From Hyphomicrobiales bacterium (lineage in GTDB: Bacteria; Pseudomonadota; Alphaproteobacteria; Rhizobiales; Rhizobiaceae), in the NCBI GenBank assembly GCA_900469965.1, contig UBZP01000013.1:1-64000 (forward strand): a stretch of DNA of 64,000 nt, given 5' to 3'. The notes under the pieces are model-generated. The model made no database searches, had not been told where the DNA came from, and saw nothing but the letters and a program-made list of their open reading frames with translations. Of this stretch, positions 27,782 through 36,522 are shown in pieces. How positions within the stretch are numbered: the stretch's first letter is position 1; each line of letters begins with the position of its first letter. Position numbers and translations under genes: made by a program.

Positions 27782-28024
27782 CTAGCGTAACACGAGCTTG
27801 CATTGGTCCGCCGCGCTTACGAAAGCCTCACGCGCTTCGCCGGGGGTGAGCCGGCCCGCAAGTGCTGCTTTGCAAGCAATCTTGGCGCGCGTGTACTCGG
27901 CGTCCGTCCGTTTCGGCCAGATATCCTCAAGGCAGATCAGCGCCTCAAAGGCGCTGGTTACCGTACGGTTTCCGCCGAGGCCAAATCTAAGTTCGACGGG
28001 AGGGGACCAAATTCCTCTTTCCAT
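27782..28024 (-). CDS. DUF982 family protein
   Basis: The first of two tandem DUF982 genes, 80 residues. It has WSPPVELRFGLGGNRTV, the T-S-A-x-E-A-L core (TSAFEALICLEDIWPKR) and AREAFVSAADQCKLVLR. It is about as divergent from its neighbour as family members usually are, so the pair is an old duplication. A GGAAC-N16-GGTT match lies 40-64 bases upstream, so both genes may be stress induced. Confidence 0.85.
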   Translation of the reverse strand: MERGIWSPPVELRFGLGGNRTVTSAFEALICLEDIWPKRTDAEYTRAKIACKAALAGRLTPGEAREAFVSAADQCKLVLR

Positions 28025-28063
28025 CGCAGTCTCCCTGTATCAGGTTGTCGAGGTCGTCCATTA

Positions 28064-28088
28064 AACCGCGAGCGTGGCCACGAGTTCC
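28064..28088 (-). promoter_or_regulatory. EcfG/RpoE2-type promoter candidate
   Basis: On the minus strand GGAAC (28084-28088), 16 bases, GGTT (28064-28067), about 40 bases upstream of the DUF982 pair. The -10 element differs from CGTT at one position. Confidence 0.5.
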
Positions 28089-28166
28089 CTCCCAAAAGAC
28101 TGCGGTGTTCAAAAAGACGCGTGCTCGGATTTCCGTCAGCCTTGTGACGCGGCGCCTCTTGCACGA

Positions 28167-28358
28167 TTAAACATGTTCTGGCGTCGGCTCCTGATCAACT
28201 TGGGTAGCAGGAGACGTACTGACGATCTTTGCGTAGGTGGGACGGGAGGTATCCATCGGGCAATAGTCACTTTTGACTTCGCCCATAGGCGGGGGACGGC
28301 GGTAGGTGCCGATGCCTCGTGCTTTCGCGTAGATCCGCATGACTTGGATCTTGTCCAT
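28167..28358 (-). CDS. Small basic hypothetical protein
   Basis: A 63-residue protein beginning MDKIQVMRIYAKARGIGTYR. The ATG at 28358 has AAAGGAAGC upstream. It is basic at the N-terminus and polar/Pro-rich later, with no membrane segment and no recognised domain. A perfect GGAAC-N16-CGTT promoter ends 33 bases upstream. That regulatory signal is the best evidence that the gene is real. Confidence 0.65.
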   Translation of the reverse strand: MDKIQVMRIYAKARGIGTYRRPPPMGEVKSDYCPMDTSRPTYAKIVSTSPATQVDQEPTPEHV

Positions 28359-28390
28359 CTTATCGCTTCCTTTCAGGGTTCTAAAACTTG

Positions 28391-28415
28391 AACGATTGCA
28401 AAGCGGCAAGGTTCC
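28391..28415 (-). promoter_or_regulatory. EcfG/RpoE2-type promoter (perfect)
   Basis: On the minus strand GGAAC (28411-28415), 16 bases, CGTT (28391-28394). The predicted start lies about 25 bases upstream of the gene at 28358. Confidence 0.75.
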
Positions 28416-28696
28416 TCGTTACCGGCCAACTGAGGGTCGCCTCGGCTCGTTGCACGGCTGCATGCGACCGGGGCAGGAGCGGGCGGGGATCTTCTCGGCT
28501 CTAAGGGCCGGTTCAGCCGGAAGATAGAAACGCTGGCCCCTTTCGGTCGCGCGGCGAAGCAGCAGGCCCTTGCAAGACAGCGCAATTTTATTTTCATTTT
28601 TCGAGCCGCGAGCGCATAATTCCCAATCATCGGCAAACTGAGCGGGCGCCGGCGACAGGGAGTTGGCTTCTTCCGCCCCAATGGAAGGAGATCGTA

Positions 28697-29188
28697 GTGG
28701 ACTCCCAAACCCATCTAGTCGTTGATCCCCAAGAACGAGACGCAGTTCTTGCGGGTCTTGTGGATGAAATCGCTTCGCATTCCTGGTTTGGATCCGAACC
28801 CTCGGAAAGACTTTGGCTGCGCCAATATCTCAAAAACCTCTATGATCGGGGGCTCGTCTACGGTGACAAGTTGGCGAGCGTGGGAATGGCAGCCGCCAAA
28901 CATCGGAGGCGAGCGACACCGTTTGACGACAGTAGGCGCCGCCAAGGCACCTTCATGCCTGATGATATCAGCGTGATGCGCTCTGTCTTTGACCTTGCCA
29001 ATCAAACCCCGCGGCATCACCGGGACAGTGAAGAAGCCCGCGCATTGGCGCGCCGAATTATCCATCTGTTCAGAAACGGTTGCGATGATCCGGCAAAAGC
29101 GCTCGCGATCATTGCGGCAATGCGGATAAACCCCGCCGATCTCGTCGAAGGGCAGAGGCGCGGAAGGCGGCACCAGGAGAGGGGATGA
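28697..29188 (+). CDS. Conserved hypothetical protein, paralogue of 52558-53019
   Basis: A 163-residue soluble helical protein starting with GTG after GGAAGGAG. It shares long near-identical stretches with the gene at 52558-53019, including ASVGMAAAKHRRRA and DDISVMRSVF and RLFLRN-like HLFRNGCDDPAKAL. WFGSEPSERLWLRQYLKNLYDRG is the most conserved part. The ribosome-binding and start regions of the two copies are also nearly identical, indicating a fairly recent duplication. I do not recognise the family. Confidence 0.75.
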   Translation: MDSQTHLVVDPQERDAVLAGLVDEIASHSWFGSEPSERLWLRQYLKNLYDRGLVYGDKLASVGMAAAKHRRRATPFDDSRRRQGTFMPDDISVMRSVFDLANQTPRHHRDSEEARALARRIIHLFRNGCDDPAKALAIIAAMRINPADLVEGQRRGRRHQERG

Positions 29189-29240
29189 CACGGGTCGGCT
29201 TTACGTTTGCGACCGCAGCGTCAAGCGGATAGTAGGTGGG

Positions 29241-29498
29241 TCACGGCAGAACGGTAACGCCCGACCGCCACGCCCCAAGCAACAACATGACGCCCCCGGC
29301 GGCAATCATCGCGAACCCAGGCCAGTTTCGCGCGAGCCCCAGGAATCGCAGGGCCTGACCTTTGGGTTCAAGCGTCGGCTCTCTCGCTGACGGTGAAGGG
29401 CTTCGTAGATCGCTTAGCGGCCGTCGCCGGATTGCTCCCCGAAACAAGAACAGAACCCCACAGAAGACAAGGGCTGCACCGAACAAGATCGTTGACAC
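29241..29498 (-). CDS. Small two-helix membrane protein
   Basis: The GTG at 29498 follows AGGAGGA by six bases and gives an 85-residue protein. It has two membrane helices, STILFGAALVFCGVLFLF near the start and FAMIAAGGVMLLLGAW near the end. They are joined by a basic, Ser/Pro-rich loop (RRRPLSDLRSPSPSARE). No family was recognised. It stands between the hypothetical gene at 28697 and the broken methyltransferase gene. Confidence 0.6.
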   Translation of the reverse strand: MSTILFGAALVFCGVLFLFRGAIRRRPLSDLRSPSPSAREPTLEPKGQALRFLGLARNWPGFAMIAAGGVMLLLGAWRSGVTVLP

Positions 29499-29762
29499 AA
29501 CAATTCCTCCTGACAAAGTGGCGCGAGGCTCCTCATCAACTCCGTGCCGCCCCCCCGGGAGCGACATTGGGAAAATAGGGCGCGGCAGCAAGTTGAACAG
29601 GTGCTCTGCCGTTGCCCGAAAGGTTCGCCGGCAAGCCCGATGGTCGTTTCGTTGAAAGTCGAGGCCCTGAACTGTCGCGTTCAGGAAGAAACCGGTAGCA
29701 TTCCATGTCTGCCAGCGCTATCCCCATGAGTGCAGCGCTGTAGAGATAAGAGAATTATCGGC

Positions 29763-30411
29763 TTATCCGGCCTTCTTCAGACGGATCAACTTGAAAAAGC
29801 CAGCGGGAGCAAATGAATGGATCTCGGCGACCTCTATGTCGCAACGGGAGTTCGCCCAGTCGATGATCGTGGAAATCTGAAATGCTGAACTCAGGCCGAG
29901 ACAGTGCGCCAGCGGCTCTATTGCTTTTGCGATCCTGGCCTGAACCCAGACCGCTGCTCAGCCTGCTTGCAATGACAATCTGACCGCCTGGGCGAAGGAC
30001 GCGCGCGCACTCGTTGAGCGCGAGCTCCGGATCGGCAAGGAGAGTGAGCACAAATGGAAGGGTGACTGCATCAAACGAGTGGTCAGGAAACCCCAGTTCG
30101 TGTGCGTCCATGATTTTCAGACTTCGAACCTGCCTTATGTCTTTTCGTGTAACTTTTTCCCGTGCTTTGGTGATCATTTCGGCGGAGACATCAATTCCAT
30201 CAATTTTGCAATGGGCTGCATAGTGGGGTAGGACAAGGCCAGTTCCCACACCGATTTCCAGGATATCGCGGCCGGCATCGGAGGAAGAGGCTGCAATCGC
30301 CCGATGCGCGGCCCTCAAAAGCCGAGCGTAAAGGACGTCGTAAACCGGCGCCCAACGTCGATAGATCTTCTCTTGCCGCACAGCGGTGTCTGTGATGCTC
30401 AACATGATCAC
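29763..30411 (-). pseudogene. Class I SAM methyltransferase (PmtA-like), frameshifted
   Basis: The N-terminal 150 residues form a Rossmann-fold methyltransferase: YRRWAPVYDVLYARLL, motif I ILEIGVGTGLVLPHY, then IDGIDVSAEM, and FDAVTLPFVLTLLADPE. This resembles the rhizobial phosphatidylethanolamine N-methyltransferase PmtA. After SRLSSGLGS (about 29960) the natural C-terminus continues in another frame (ISTIIDWANSRCDIEVAEI and FAPAGFFKLIRLKKAG, stop at 29763-29765). A single-base change near 29945 restores it. As written, the frame ends at 29755 with an unrelated tail. If a second pmt gene exists elsewhere, this copy may be dispensable. Confidence 0.75.
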
Positions 30412-30526
30412 TTCCGAAACAAGAGCTACACTCTAAAGTCGGCGACCATTTCCGGAAGGAACCCGTCGATGCCTTTGCCAAGGCCATGGAGCTTGCCGCG
30501 CGACCAGTGCTCGGCCGAAGTTTTAT

Positions 30527-31435
30527 CTAAAGGTGACGGGTTCCGATGTCCGACAGCACTACATTGCGCTTGGTGCCGAACATTCCACCAAACCAGGCAG
30601 CCACAGCGCCAAGCACAAGAGACACGAAGCCCAGGAATGCACCGGTCGAAACTGCGGCTGTCGCCGTTTCTGCAGCTTCGGCGGCCCGCTGCTTGGCAGC
30701 CTCCAGATTATCACGATAGGTCTGTTCGTACTGCTCAACCTGCGTGCGCGCCTGATCGAGAGGAATTCCCTGCGCCTTTGCAAGGGCGTCCGCAGCCCGG
30801 CCACGAGCTTCTTCTGCCTGGGCTTCGTCGCCGCTCACGAGAGCCTGGAACGAAGCAACGGCCGCGCTCTGAAGCGCCTGCGGGTCGCTGCCGGTAGACG
30901 AGCGGATCTGCTGTTCAATTCCCGCCATCGGGTTGGCCGAATTTGCGAGCGCTGGGGCAGCCGTCGCAGCAGCCGTCGCAGCGGTCTGGCCGATACCGCT
31001 GACTACGTTGGTCAATCCACTGAAGGCCCCGCCTATGAGCGTGCCGACGGACGTGGTAAGCAGGTAAACCACAATAAGGGTGGCGACCGCCCACGTAGTC
31101 AGCCCATGATAGCCACCGGTGGAATTACTCGGGCGGCCGGATAGGCGGCTGGCGACGTATCCGCCGATAAACGATGCAACAACACCGGAGGCTACGAACC
31201 AAATGCCCCCGCTGATGGAAAATGTACTGGCTTCCGGATTATCGTAACCGGACGGATCCAGCACGGCGGCTCCGATGCCGACGCCCAGGAGATTCAGTAG
31301 GACCTGGGCAGCCAGAGCGATGGCAACGCCGGCGAAGACTGCTCCCCAGGAGACTTTGTTCAGAGTAGCCGTGTCGGAGACCGCGACCGTGGCGGTGCTT
31401 TCGTGGGGAAGGGTGGAAGAAGCGGGCGTAGTCAT
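30527..31435 (-). CDS. PhnA-like multi-helix membrane protein
   Basis: The ATG at 31435 follows AAGGA and opens MTTPASSTLPHESTATVAVS. Hydrophobic segments follow: WGAVFAGVAIALAAQVLLNL, SGGIWFVASGVVASFIGGYVA, TWAVATLIVVYLLTTSVGTLIGGAF, and near the end GAFLGFVSLVLGAVAAWFGG. Between them lies an Ala/Gln-rich, probably helical region (about residues 150-260). Proteins with the WGAxFAGVxxAL...GGYVASRL pattern are annotated in rhizobia as PhnA-like and often sit with stress genes. A GGAAC-N16-AGTT promoter match lies 40 bases upstream. Confidence 0.8.
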   Translation of the reverse strand: MTTPASSTLPHESTATVAVSDTATLNKVSWGAVFAGVAIALAAQVLLNLLGVGIGAAVLDPSGYDNPEASTFSISGGIWFVASGVVASFIGGYVASRLSGRPSNSTGGYHGLTTWAVATLIVVYLLTTSVGTLIGGAFSGLTNVVSGIGQTAATAAATAAPALANSANPMAGIEQQIRSSTGSDPQALQSAAVASFQALVSGDEAQAEEARGRAADALAKAQGIPLDQARTQVEQYEQTYRDNLEAAKQRAAEAAETATAAVSTGAFLGFVSLVLGAVAAWFGGMFGTKRNVVLSDIGTRHL

Positions 31436-31474
31436 GGCAGATCCTTCCATTTGCAGGTGCCTGTGATGGTCTTG

Positions 31475-31499
31475 AACTGTTTTCCGCCACACTTGTTCC
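31475..31499 (-). promoter_or_regulatory. EcfG/RpoE2-type promoter candidate
   Basis: On the minus strand GGAAC (31495-31499), 16 bases, AGTT (31475-31478). It fits GGAAC-N18-TT and lies 40 bases upstream of the PhnA-like gene. Confidence 0.5.
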
Positions 31500-31802
31500 A
31501 AGATGCAGGTCTGCTTGGAATACTACATCGCCTACCGAAGCGGCTCACTTGCGGATGAACCGGGTACGACCGGCCGCCAAGTCGCCGCATTGCCTCCAAC
31601 TTAATGCGTGCCGCCCGGCATATGCGCGCTCAAGGCAGACATTCTGAAACCAGAGGTGCGCGAGACCTGGGAGACCGGCGGAGATGATGACTGTTGGGGG
31701 GGTGCCCGGCGCAATGAGTAACACGCAGAGCCGAACGGCACTGGCAAAACGCGGCTGATGATCCCATTCCATCTGCACGGAGATGGAATGGGATCCATTT
31801 GC

Positions 31803-32408
31803 TTAGGCTATTGGCCTGCGCCAGCGCGCGCGCTCTGCGTCGACTTCATCCGGAGAATATGGATCGAGTGATGCATCGAACCCGGTCCAGCCTTCCTGCG
31901 CATAGGCAGATCGACGGCGATCGACATCGACACGGTTGGCTGCACGCATTATGCCCTCTGCTTCATTCACTCGGCTCTCGTCGACCCGGGCCACCACCAT
32001 GGTGCCGCCCCGTCGCACACCCTCGGCATAAAAGTGTGCGTCTTCTTCAGAGACACCCGAATCGATCATCGCCCCGATGATGCCACCCGCCGCTCCGCCG
32101 GCCACGGCTCCTGCAGCCGCACCCGCCGCCATGGCTGCCAGCCAGCCAGCTGCGACAACTGGTCCGACCCCGGGAATGGCGAGCATGCCGAGCCCGGCGA
32201 GAAGCCCGCCTGTGCCGCCTGCAACCGCACCCAGCCCCGCACCGGTACCAGCACCTTCCGCTGCTTTGGTATCATGCTCTGGCTGGCGGCTGCGCTCATG
32301 CGATACAATGCTGATGTCATTTGACGGAATGCCGCTTGATTCTAACTGGTCAACTGCGCGGCTTGCATCATCGTAGTTATCGAACAATCCTGTTACCGTT
32401 CTCATCAT
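31803..32408 (-). CDS. Glycine-zipper stress protein with YflT/DUF1269-type domain
   Basis: A 201-residue protein. It begins with a YflT-like fold (MMRTVTGLFDNYDDASRAVDQLESSGIPS) as in the general stress protein 17M family. It then has a long Gly/Ala-rich membrane-associating stretch (residues about 53-118, GAGLGAVAGGTGGLLAGLG...). The C-terminal part is a BON- or ferredoxin-like segment (EEDAHFYAEGVRRGGTMVVARVDE). It follows the PepSY gene at 32424-32741 by 15 bases, so both probably share the promoter at 32785-32809. Confidence 0.8.
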   Translation of the reverse strand: MMRTVTGLFDNYDDASRAVDQLESSGIPSNDISIVSHERSRQPEHDTKAAEGAGTGAGLGAVAGGTGGLLAGLGMLAIPGVGPVVAAGWLAAMAAGAAAGAVAGGAAGGIIGAMIDSGVSEEDAHFYAEGVRRGGTMVVARVDESRVNEAEGIMRAANRVDVDRRRSAYAQEGWTGFDASLDPYSPDEVDAERARWRRPIA

Positions 32409-32423
32409 TTTGTCCTTCCTGCG

Positions 32424-32741
32424 TTAGTTGGCGACAACATTGCCCTGGAAATCGAGCGCGACGGCTACCGACTTGCCCTCTTTCATGGCTGTGCCACGCC
32501 AGACACCGCTTTCATCCAGCTTGAGGGCGGACACTTCACGGTATCCGGCCTCAGCGATCCGTTCTCTCGCTTGTTCTTCGGTGAAACTGTTCTCGCCAGC
32601 CACCGGCGCCGCCGGATTCTGCTCTGCAGGAGTGGCCACGGCCGGCGTGTCGCCTGAAGTTGCCGGTGGGGTTTCCTGAGCAAGCGCAACTGTGGACGCG
32701 AGCGCAATGGCGATGCCGCCCAAAATAACCTGTCTTTTCAT
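32424..32741 (-). CDS. Periplasmic PepSY-type small protein
   Basis: A 105-residue exported protein. It has a signal peptide (MKRQVILGGIAIALASTVALA), then a Pro/Ala/Thr-rich linker, and a C-terminal PepSY-like unit (FTEEQARERIAEAGYREVSAL...WRGTAMKEGKSVAVALDFQGNVV). PepSY units may bind or inhibit proteases or sense ligands in the periplasm. The gene leads a two-gene operon with the glycine-zipper protein. Confidence 0.82.
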   Translation of the reverse strand: MKRQVILGGIAIALASTVALAQETPPATSGDTPAVATPAEQNPAAPVAGENSFTEEQARERIAEAGYREVSALKLDESGVWRGTAMKEGKSVAVALDFQGNVVAN

Positions 32742-32784
32742 CGGTGTTCCTCACTTTCATGCCCTTGTTGGGCACCGAGAAAGG

Positions 32785-32809
32785 AAGCATCGAAGCGCCC
32801 AATTGTTCC
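32785..32809 (-). promoter_or_regulatory. EcfG/RpoE2-type promoter candidate
   Basis: On the minus strand GGAAC (32805-32809), 16 bases, GCTT (32785-32788). Spacing to the PepSY gene start is about 44 bases. GTTCCG/CGGAAC at 32805-32820 also makes a small palindrome over the -35 element. Confidence 0.45.
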
Positions 32810-33029
32810 GTAATCGGAACACGAGAGAGTTGTTTGAGGCGCAAGTCATCCCGAACCCACCATATCGGCACCGTCAAGGTCGAAAGCCCGTACTTCTACT
32901 AAAGCTTTGGCGAAGGGGAGGGACGTTTGCCTCTCCTTGAGCGCTCAGGAACTGGGCTGATCGGACCGTAGCGTGAGGAAATGATGAGGAGCCATCGCGA
33001 CCGACGACCCCCGTCACCATTTCAGATTC

Positions 33030-33064
33030 CGCAATAAAATCGAAACTGTTGGCGCAATTGTTAG
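33030..33064. promoter_or_regulatory. GCAAT-type operator, copy 1
   Basis: A 35-base element starting GCAATAAAATCGAAAC and ending GCAATTGTTAGC. It matches the element at 42217-42251 at 29 of 35 positions. It lies about 80 bases upstream of the alpha/beta hydrolase gene. Repeated GCAAT/ATTGC half-sites fit a LysR-type binding site. Confidence 0.65.
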
Positions 33065-33142
33065 CGCCATATGCTTGCGGCACTATCAGCCCGTCAGACG
33101 AACTCAGTGTCGCGTCGACGAAGAAGCCGCAGGTAGAAAAAA

Positions 33143-34123
33143 ATGACGCAGACCTTTTCTTCCATGACATGCAGGAGCGCACTTCGTTCCGCCGGTGGCG
33201 CCATCGCAGCCATGGCGATTTCACCGTCTCTCAGTCTGGCAGCCGAGACTGCATCAGCATCCAGCTCAACCGAAGGAACCAACACAATGGCATATGTAAC
33301 CTCCAAGGACGGCGTCGAAATTTTCTACAAGGACTGGGGTCCGAAGGACGCTCAGCCGATCGTGTTCCACCACGGTTGGCCGCTGTCGTCGGACGACTGG
33401 GATGCCCAGATGCTGTTCTTCCTGTCGAAAGGTTATCGCGTCGTTGCGCATGATCGCCGTGGTCACGGACGTTCCGCTCAGGTTTCCGACGGCCATGATA
33501 TGGATCACTATGCCGCGGATGCCTTCGCCGTCGTCGAAGCGCTCGACCTTAAGAATGCCGTCCACCTCGGTCACTCCACCGGCGGCGGTGAAGTCGCTCG
33601 CTACGTCGCCAAGCACGGCCAGCCAGCCGGCCGCGTCGCCAAGGCGATTCTCGTTTCCGCAGTACCTCCACTGATGCTCAAGACTGAAGCGAATCCAGAA
33701 GGTCTGCCAATGGAAGTCTTCGACGGCTTTCGCTCGGCACTTGCCGCCAACCGCGCGCAGTTCTTCCGTGATGTTCCGGCTGGTCCGTTCTACGGTTTCA
33801 ATCGGGATGGCGCGACGGTCCAGGAAGGCGTGATCGAGAATTGGTGGCGCCAGGGCATGATGGGCGGCGCGAAGGCGCATTACGACGGCATCAAGGCGTT
33901 CTCTGAAACTGACCAGACGGAAGATCTGAAGGCAATTGCCGTTCCAACCCTCATCCTGCATGGCGAAGACGACCAGATCGTGCCGATCGCAGATTCCGCA
34001 CTGAAGTCTTCCAAGCTCTTGAAGAATGGCACGCTCAAGACCTATCCCGGCTTCTCGCACGGCATGCTGACCGTCAACGCCGATGTCCTGAATGCCGATC
34101 TCCTGGCCTTCGTGAAAGCCTGA
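33143..34123 (+). CDS. Secreted alpha/beta hydrolase (non-haem haloperoxidase type)
   Basis: A 326-residue alpha/beta hydrolase. From Met at 33287 the sequence is a standard cofactor-free haloperoxidase/arylesterase: [29 protein letters not shown], nucleophile Ser in [26 protein letters not shown] and the catalytic His in PGFSHGML. The start at 33143 adds a 48-residue signal-like N-terminus ([19 protein letters not shown]), seen in many homologues. AAGGA precedes 33287, so a cytoplasmic form may also be made. It leads RidA- and ChaC-like genes on the same strand and has the shared GCAAT operator upstream. Confidence 0.88.
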   Translation: MTQTFSSMTCRSALRSAGGAIAAMAISPSLSLAAETASASSSTEGTNTMAYVTSKDGVEIFYKDWGPKDAQPIVFHHGWPLSSDDWDAQMLFFLSKGYRVVAHDRRGHGRSAQVSDGHDMDHYAADAFAVVEALDLKNAVHLGHSTGGGEVARYVAKHGQPAGRVAKAILVSAVPPLMLKTEANPEGLPMEVFDGFRSALAANRAQFFRDVPAGPFYGFNRDGATVQEGVIENWWRQGMMGGAKAHYDGIKAFSETDQTEDLKAIAVPTLILHGEDDQIVPIADSALKSSKLLKNGTLKTYPGFSHGMLTVNADVLNADLLAFVKA

Positions 34124-34216
34124 TCGATCCGACGGCGGGTGGGCCTCCCGCATCCGTCGCCACCATGAACACGCGTGCCTACCCGGCGCGCCATCATTCG
34201 ATAGAGGGAACCTACG

Positions 34217-34666
34217 ATGACGAACAGCAACCCGTCCAAGAAAGTGGAGAACCATGGCGTCGCCTGGGAGCGCGCCTTCGGATACGTTCAGGCCGTGCAG
34301 GTCAAGGATACGATCTATGTCTCGGGCCAGTTGAGCCATGATGGCAACGGCAAACTTGTCGCTCCGGCGGAACTCGATGAGAATAAGCGGCCTGCAGACT
34401 TCTCGCAGATGGAGAGCCAGATCCGCCAGACCTACGTCAATGCAAAGACTCTGCTCGCCAGATATGGTGCGACGCTAGACGATGTTGTCGAAGAGACACT
34501 GTACGTGCTTGATGTTCCCAGCGCGTTTGCAGCTGGATCCAAGGTGCGCAAGGAAATGTACGGTACGGATGTGCCTCAGTGCGCCAGCAACCTGATCGGG
34601 GTTTCGGCGCTGGCTTTCCCTGAGCAGATCGTCGAAATCACGTTCCGGGCAATCATATCCCGCTGA
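34217..34666 (+). CDS. RidA family protein
   Basis: A 149-residue RidA/YjgF-type protein. Classical RidA hydrolyses reactive enamines/imines from amino acid metabolism. Members of the wider family act in catabolic operons. Visible features are VKDTIYVSGQLSHD, ADFSQMESQIRQTYVNAKTLL, and a C-terminal YGTDVPQCASNLIGV...PEQIVEITFRAI with the family Cys in place. The usual RidA arginine near PxR is not obvious, since the segment reads PQCASN, so it is a non-classical member. It lies 93 bp after the hydrolase gene. Confidence 0.85.
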   Translation: MTNSNPSKKVENHGVAWERAFGYVQAVQVKDTIYVSGQLSHDGNGKLVAPAELDENKRPADFSQMESQIRQTYVNAKTLLARYGATLDDVVEETLYVLDVPSAFAAGSKVRKEMYGTDVPQCASNLIGVSALAFPEQIVEITFRAIISR

Positions 34667-34688
34667 TTGATCGGGCGGCAGCCACTCC

Positions 34689-35462
34689 ATGAACCGCCGG
34701 AGACGATGGGCCTCGGGCGGCAAACCCGTTGAATCGGTTCACACCATGCCAAAAACACCGGCCGCCAAGGCGCCCGCGCCTGGTACCATGGAACTCACCC
34801 CCGACCTCGTCGCCACAACCATCAGAATTGTCGAAGACGAGGGACCGGAACCCAATTGGAATCCGATCTCGCCCGAGCAGCTCGACGATCTCGTCAGCAA
34901 GGTTGAGGAAGAGGCTGATGACGAGGAGATATGGGTGTTCGCGTACGGATCCTTGATGTGGAACCCGGGTTTCGAGGTGGCCGCCAGCGAAAAGGCGGTC
35001 GCTTACGGCTGGCACCGTGCGTTCTCGTTGAGGATCGAACGCCTCAGGGCAACCTCTGACGCGCCCGGTCTCATGCTTGCGCTTCGGCCAGGAGGAAGCT
35101 GTTCAGGTCTTGTCCTGAAGCTTCCGTGCACCACCAAGAGGGATCATCTGCGTACTCTTCTGGCGCGAGAGATTCGGTATGACGAAGTGTGCGACATGCT
35201 GCGTTGGGTTTCGGTGAAGACACCGACCGGTGTCCGGCGGGCGCTCACGTTCTGGGCGAGTGGCAGGCAATCTCCGCTCACGGAGAAGATCCCCCTCGAA
35301 GAGGCGGCAAGGTTGATCGCCCAGGCATGTGGACCTGCCGGATCTTGCGCGGAATACCTGCATCGGACGGTTTCAGATCTGGCGGATCGCAAGATCTATG
35401 ATCGAAACCTGTGGCAGCTCCAGCAACTAGTCGCAGCTAGGCTTCGAGCATTCCAAGCATGA
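34689..35462 (+). CDS. ChaC-like gamma-glutamylcyclotransferase
   Basis: ChaC enzymes cleave glutathione to 5-oxoproline and Cys-Gly. The substrate-binding motif YGSLMWNP is present (FAYGSLMWNPGFE), followed by GWHRAFSLRI, and the GLVLKLP region. It ends with YLHRTVSDLADRKIYDRNLWQLQQLV, as in bacterial ChaC. Total length is 257 residues if the ATG at 34689 is used. A start at 34746 or 34788 is also possible, as neither has a strong site. It is the third gene after the hydrolase and RidA genes, which suggests a thiol or electrophile theme. Confidence 0.85.
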   Translation: MNRRRRWASGGKPVESVHTMPKTPAAKAPAPGTMELTPDLVATTIRIVEDEGPEPNWNPISPEQLDDLVSKVEEEADDEEIWVFAYGSLMWNPGFEVAASEKAVAYGWHRAFSLRIERLRATSDAPGLMLALRPGGSCSGLVLKLPCTTKRDHLRTLLAREIRYDEVCDMLRWVSVKTPTGVRRALTFWASGRQSPLTEKIPLEEAARLIAQACGPAGSCAEYLHRTVSDLADRKIYDRNLWQLQQLVAARLRAFQA

Positions 35463-35511
35463 TCGAATTTGAAACGGGTGGGCGAGATCATGTGACGGGC
35501 ATTTGCGTGCG

Positions 35512-36411
35512 TCAGTCCAACATGACCATCTTTGCCGCGACCTGCTCCTCGAAGAACTTGGAGAATGACGCAATCCTTGGCGGGAGGGCTTGGTAGGGCG
35601 GGTAGAACAGCGTCAGCCACAGGTCAGGAGGCGCCCATCCCTTGAAGACGTGGACAAGGCGACCGCTACTGATGTGATCGGCGATATTGAATCCTGGAAG
35701 CAGCGCGACACCCGCGCCATCGGCGGCCATGTCCGCCAGGACCTCTCCGCTGTTCGCGCTGAAGGCTCTGCCTGCCGAAATCGTGATGCTTGACCCACCG
35801 TCCGAGAGCACCCAGTTCTCACGCCGGCTTTCGCCGCTGTAAGCGAGGCAGTCGTCGGGTTTCAGTTCGTTCGGGTGCTGCATGTCGGCGAAACTGGTGC
35901 CGGGAGCGGCGACCAGGATGCGCGGCACCACCCGGATCTTTCTCCAGATCGTGAACTTGTCCGAAGGCTGCGACGAGATGCGAATCGCCAGGTCGTAGTC
36001 GTCGTCGACGATGTTCACCAATCCATCCGACAGCGAGATCTCGAAGCTCATCTTTGGATAGCGTTCCTTGAACCCACACAGGATCGGCGGCAGCACCGTC
36101 TTGCCGAACCATGTCGGCGCACTGATACGCAGCCGACCCTCGTCCGCCTTGTGTGCGTTCATGACTTCGCGCCGCGCGTCTTCAAGCGTCTTCACCGCGG
36201 GCTGGATCTGCGCGGCAAAGATTGCGCCGTCGGTTGTCAGCGATACCTGTCTCGTCGTGCGAACGAAGAGCTGCACGCCAAGTTCGGCCTCGAGGGCGGC
36301 GATTGCCCGTGTGACGGCTGCTGGCGTCATGTCCAGTTCGCGGGCGACCTGGGCAAAGTTCCGCTTCTCAGCGGCGAGTAGAAAGGTTCGGAGAGCTTTG
36401 TAGTCGTTCAT
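35512..36411 (-). CDS. LysR family transcriptional regulator
   Basis: A 299-residue LysR regulator. It has an N-terminal winged HTH (KALRTFLLAAEKRNFAQVARELDMTPAAVTRAIAALEAELG) and a periplasmic-binding-protein-like effector domain. The start at 36411 (MNDYK) is preferred over an ATG nine codons upstream because it begins at the family's usual position. It is divergent from the VOC dioxygenase gene across 111 bp that contain a GCAAT-type operator. It is therefore the likely regulator of that gene and perhaps of the whole 33-44 kb cluster. Confidence 0.92.
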   Translation of the reverse strand: MNDYKALRTFLLAAEKRNFAQVARELDMTPAAVTRAIAALEAELGVQLFVRTTRQVSLTTDGAIFAAQIQPAVKTLEDARREVMNAHKADEGRLRISAPTWFGKTVLPPILCGFKERYPKMSFEISLSDGLVNIVDDDYDLAIRISSQPSDKFTIWRKIRVVPRILVAAPGTSFADMQHPNELKPDDCLAYSGESRRENWVLSDGGSSITISAGRAFSANSGEVLADMAADGAGVALLPGFNIADHISSGRLVHVFKGWAPPDLWLTLFYPPYQALPPRIASFSKFFEEQVAAKMVMLD

Positions 36412-36429
36412 CTCATTATTTCGCAAAGC

Positions 36430-36454
36430 GCAATTCAATCAAAAGGAATATTGC
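36430..36454. promoter_or_regulatory. GCAAT-type operator, copy 2
   Basis: An imperfect palindrome starting GCAATTCAATCAAAA and ending ATATTGC lies between the divergent LysR and VOC genes. It shares GCAATT-AATC-AAA with copies 1 and 4. Confidence 0.6.
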
Positions 36455-36522
36455 AATTCCGAGCGGCGATCAACGGCTCTACATTCTTATCAACACCGAA
36501 CCACAAAACGAGAGGCTTCAAG

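Noticed and set aside
33266-34339. A 357-codon open frame on the minus strand
   Set aside because: Antisense to the alpha/beta hydrolase and RidA genes, no start signals, no domain.
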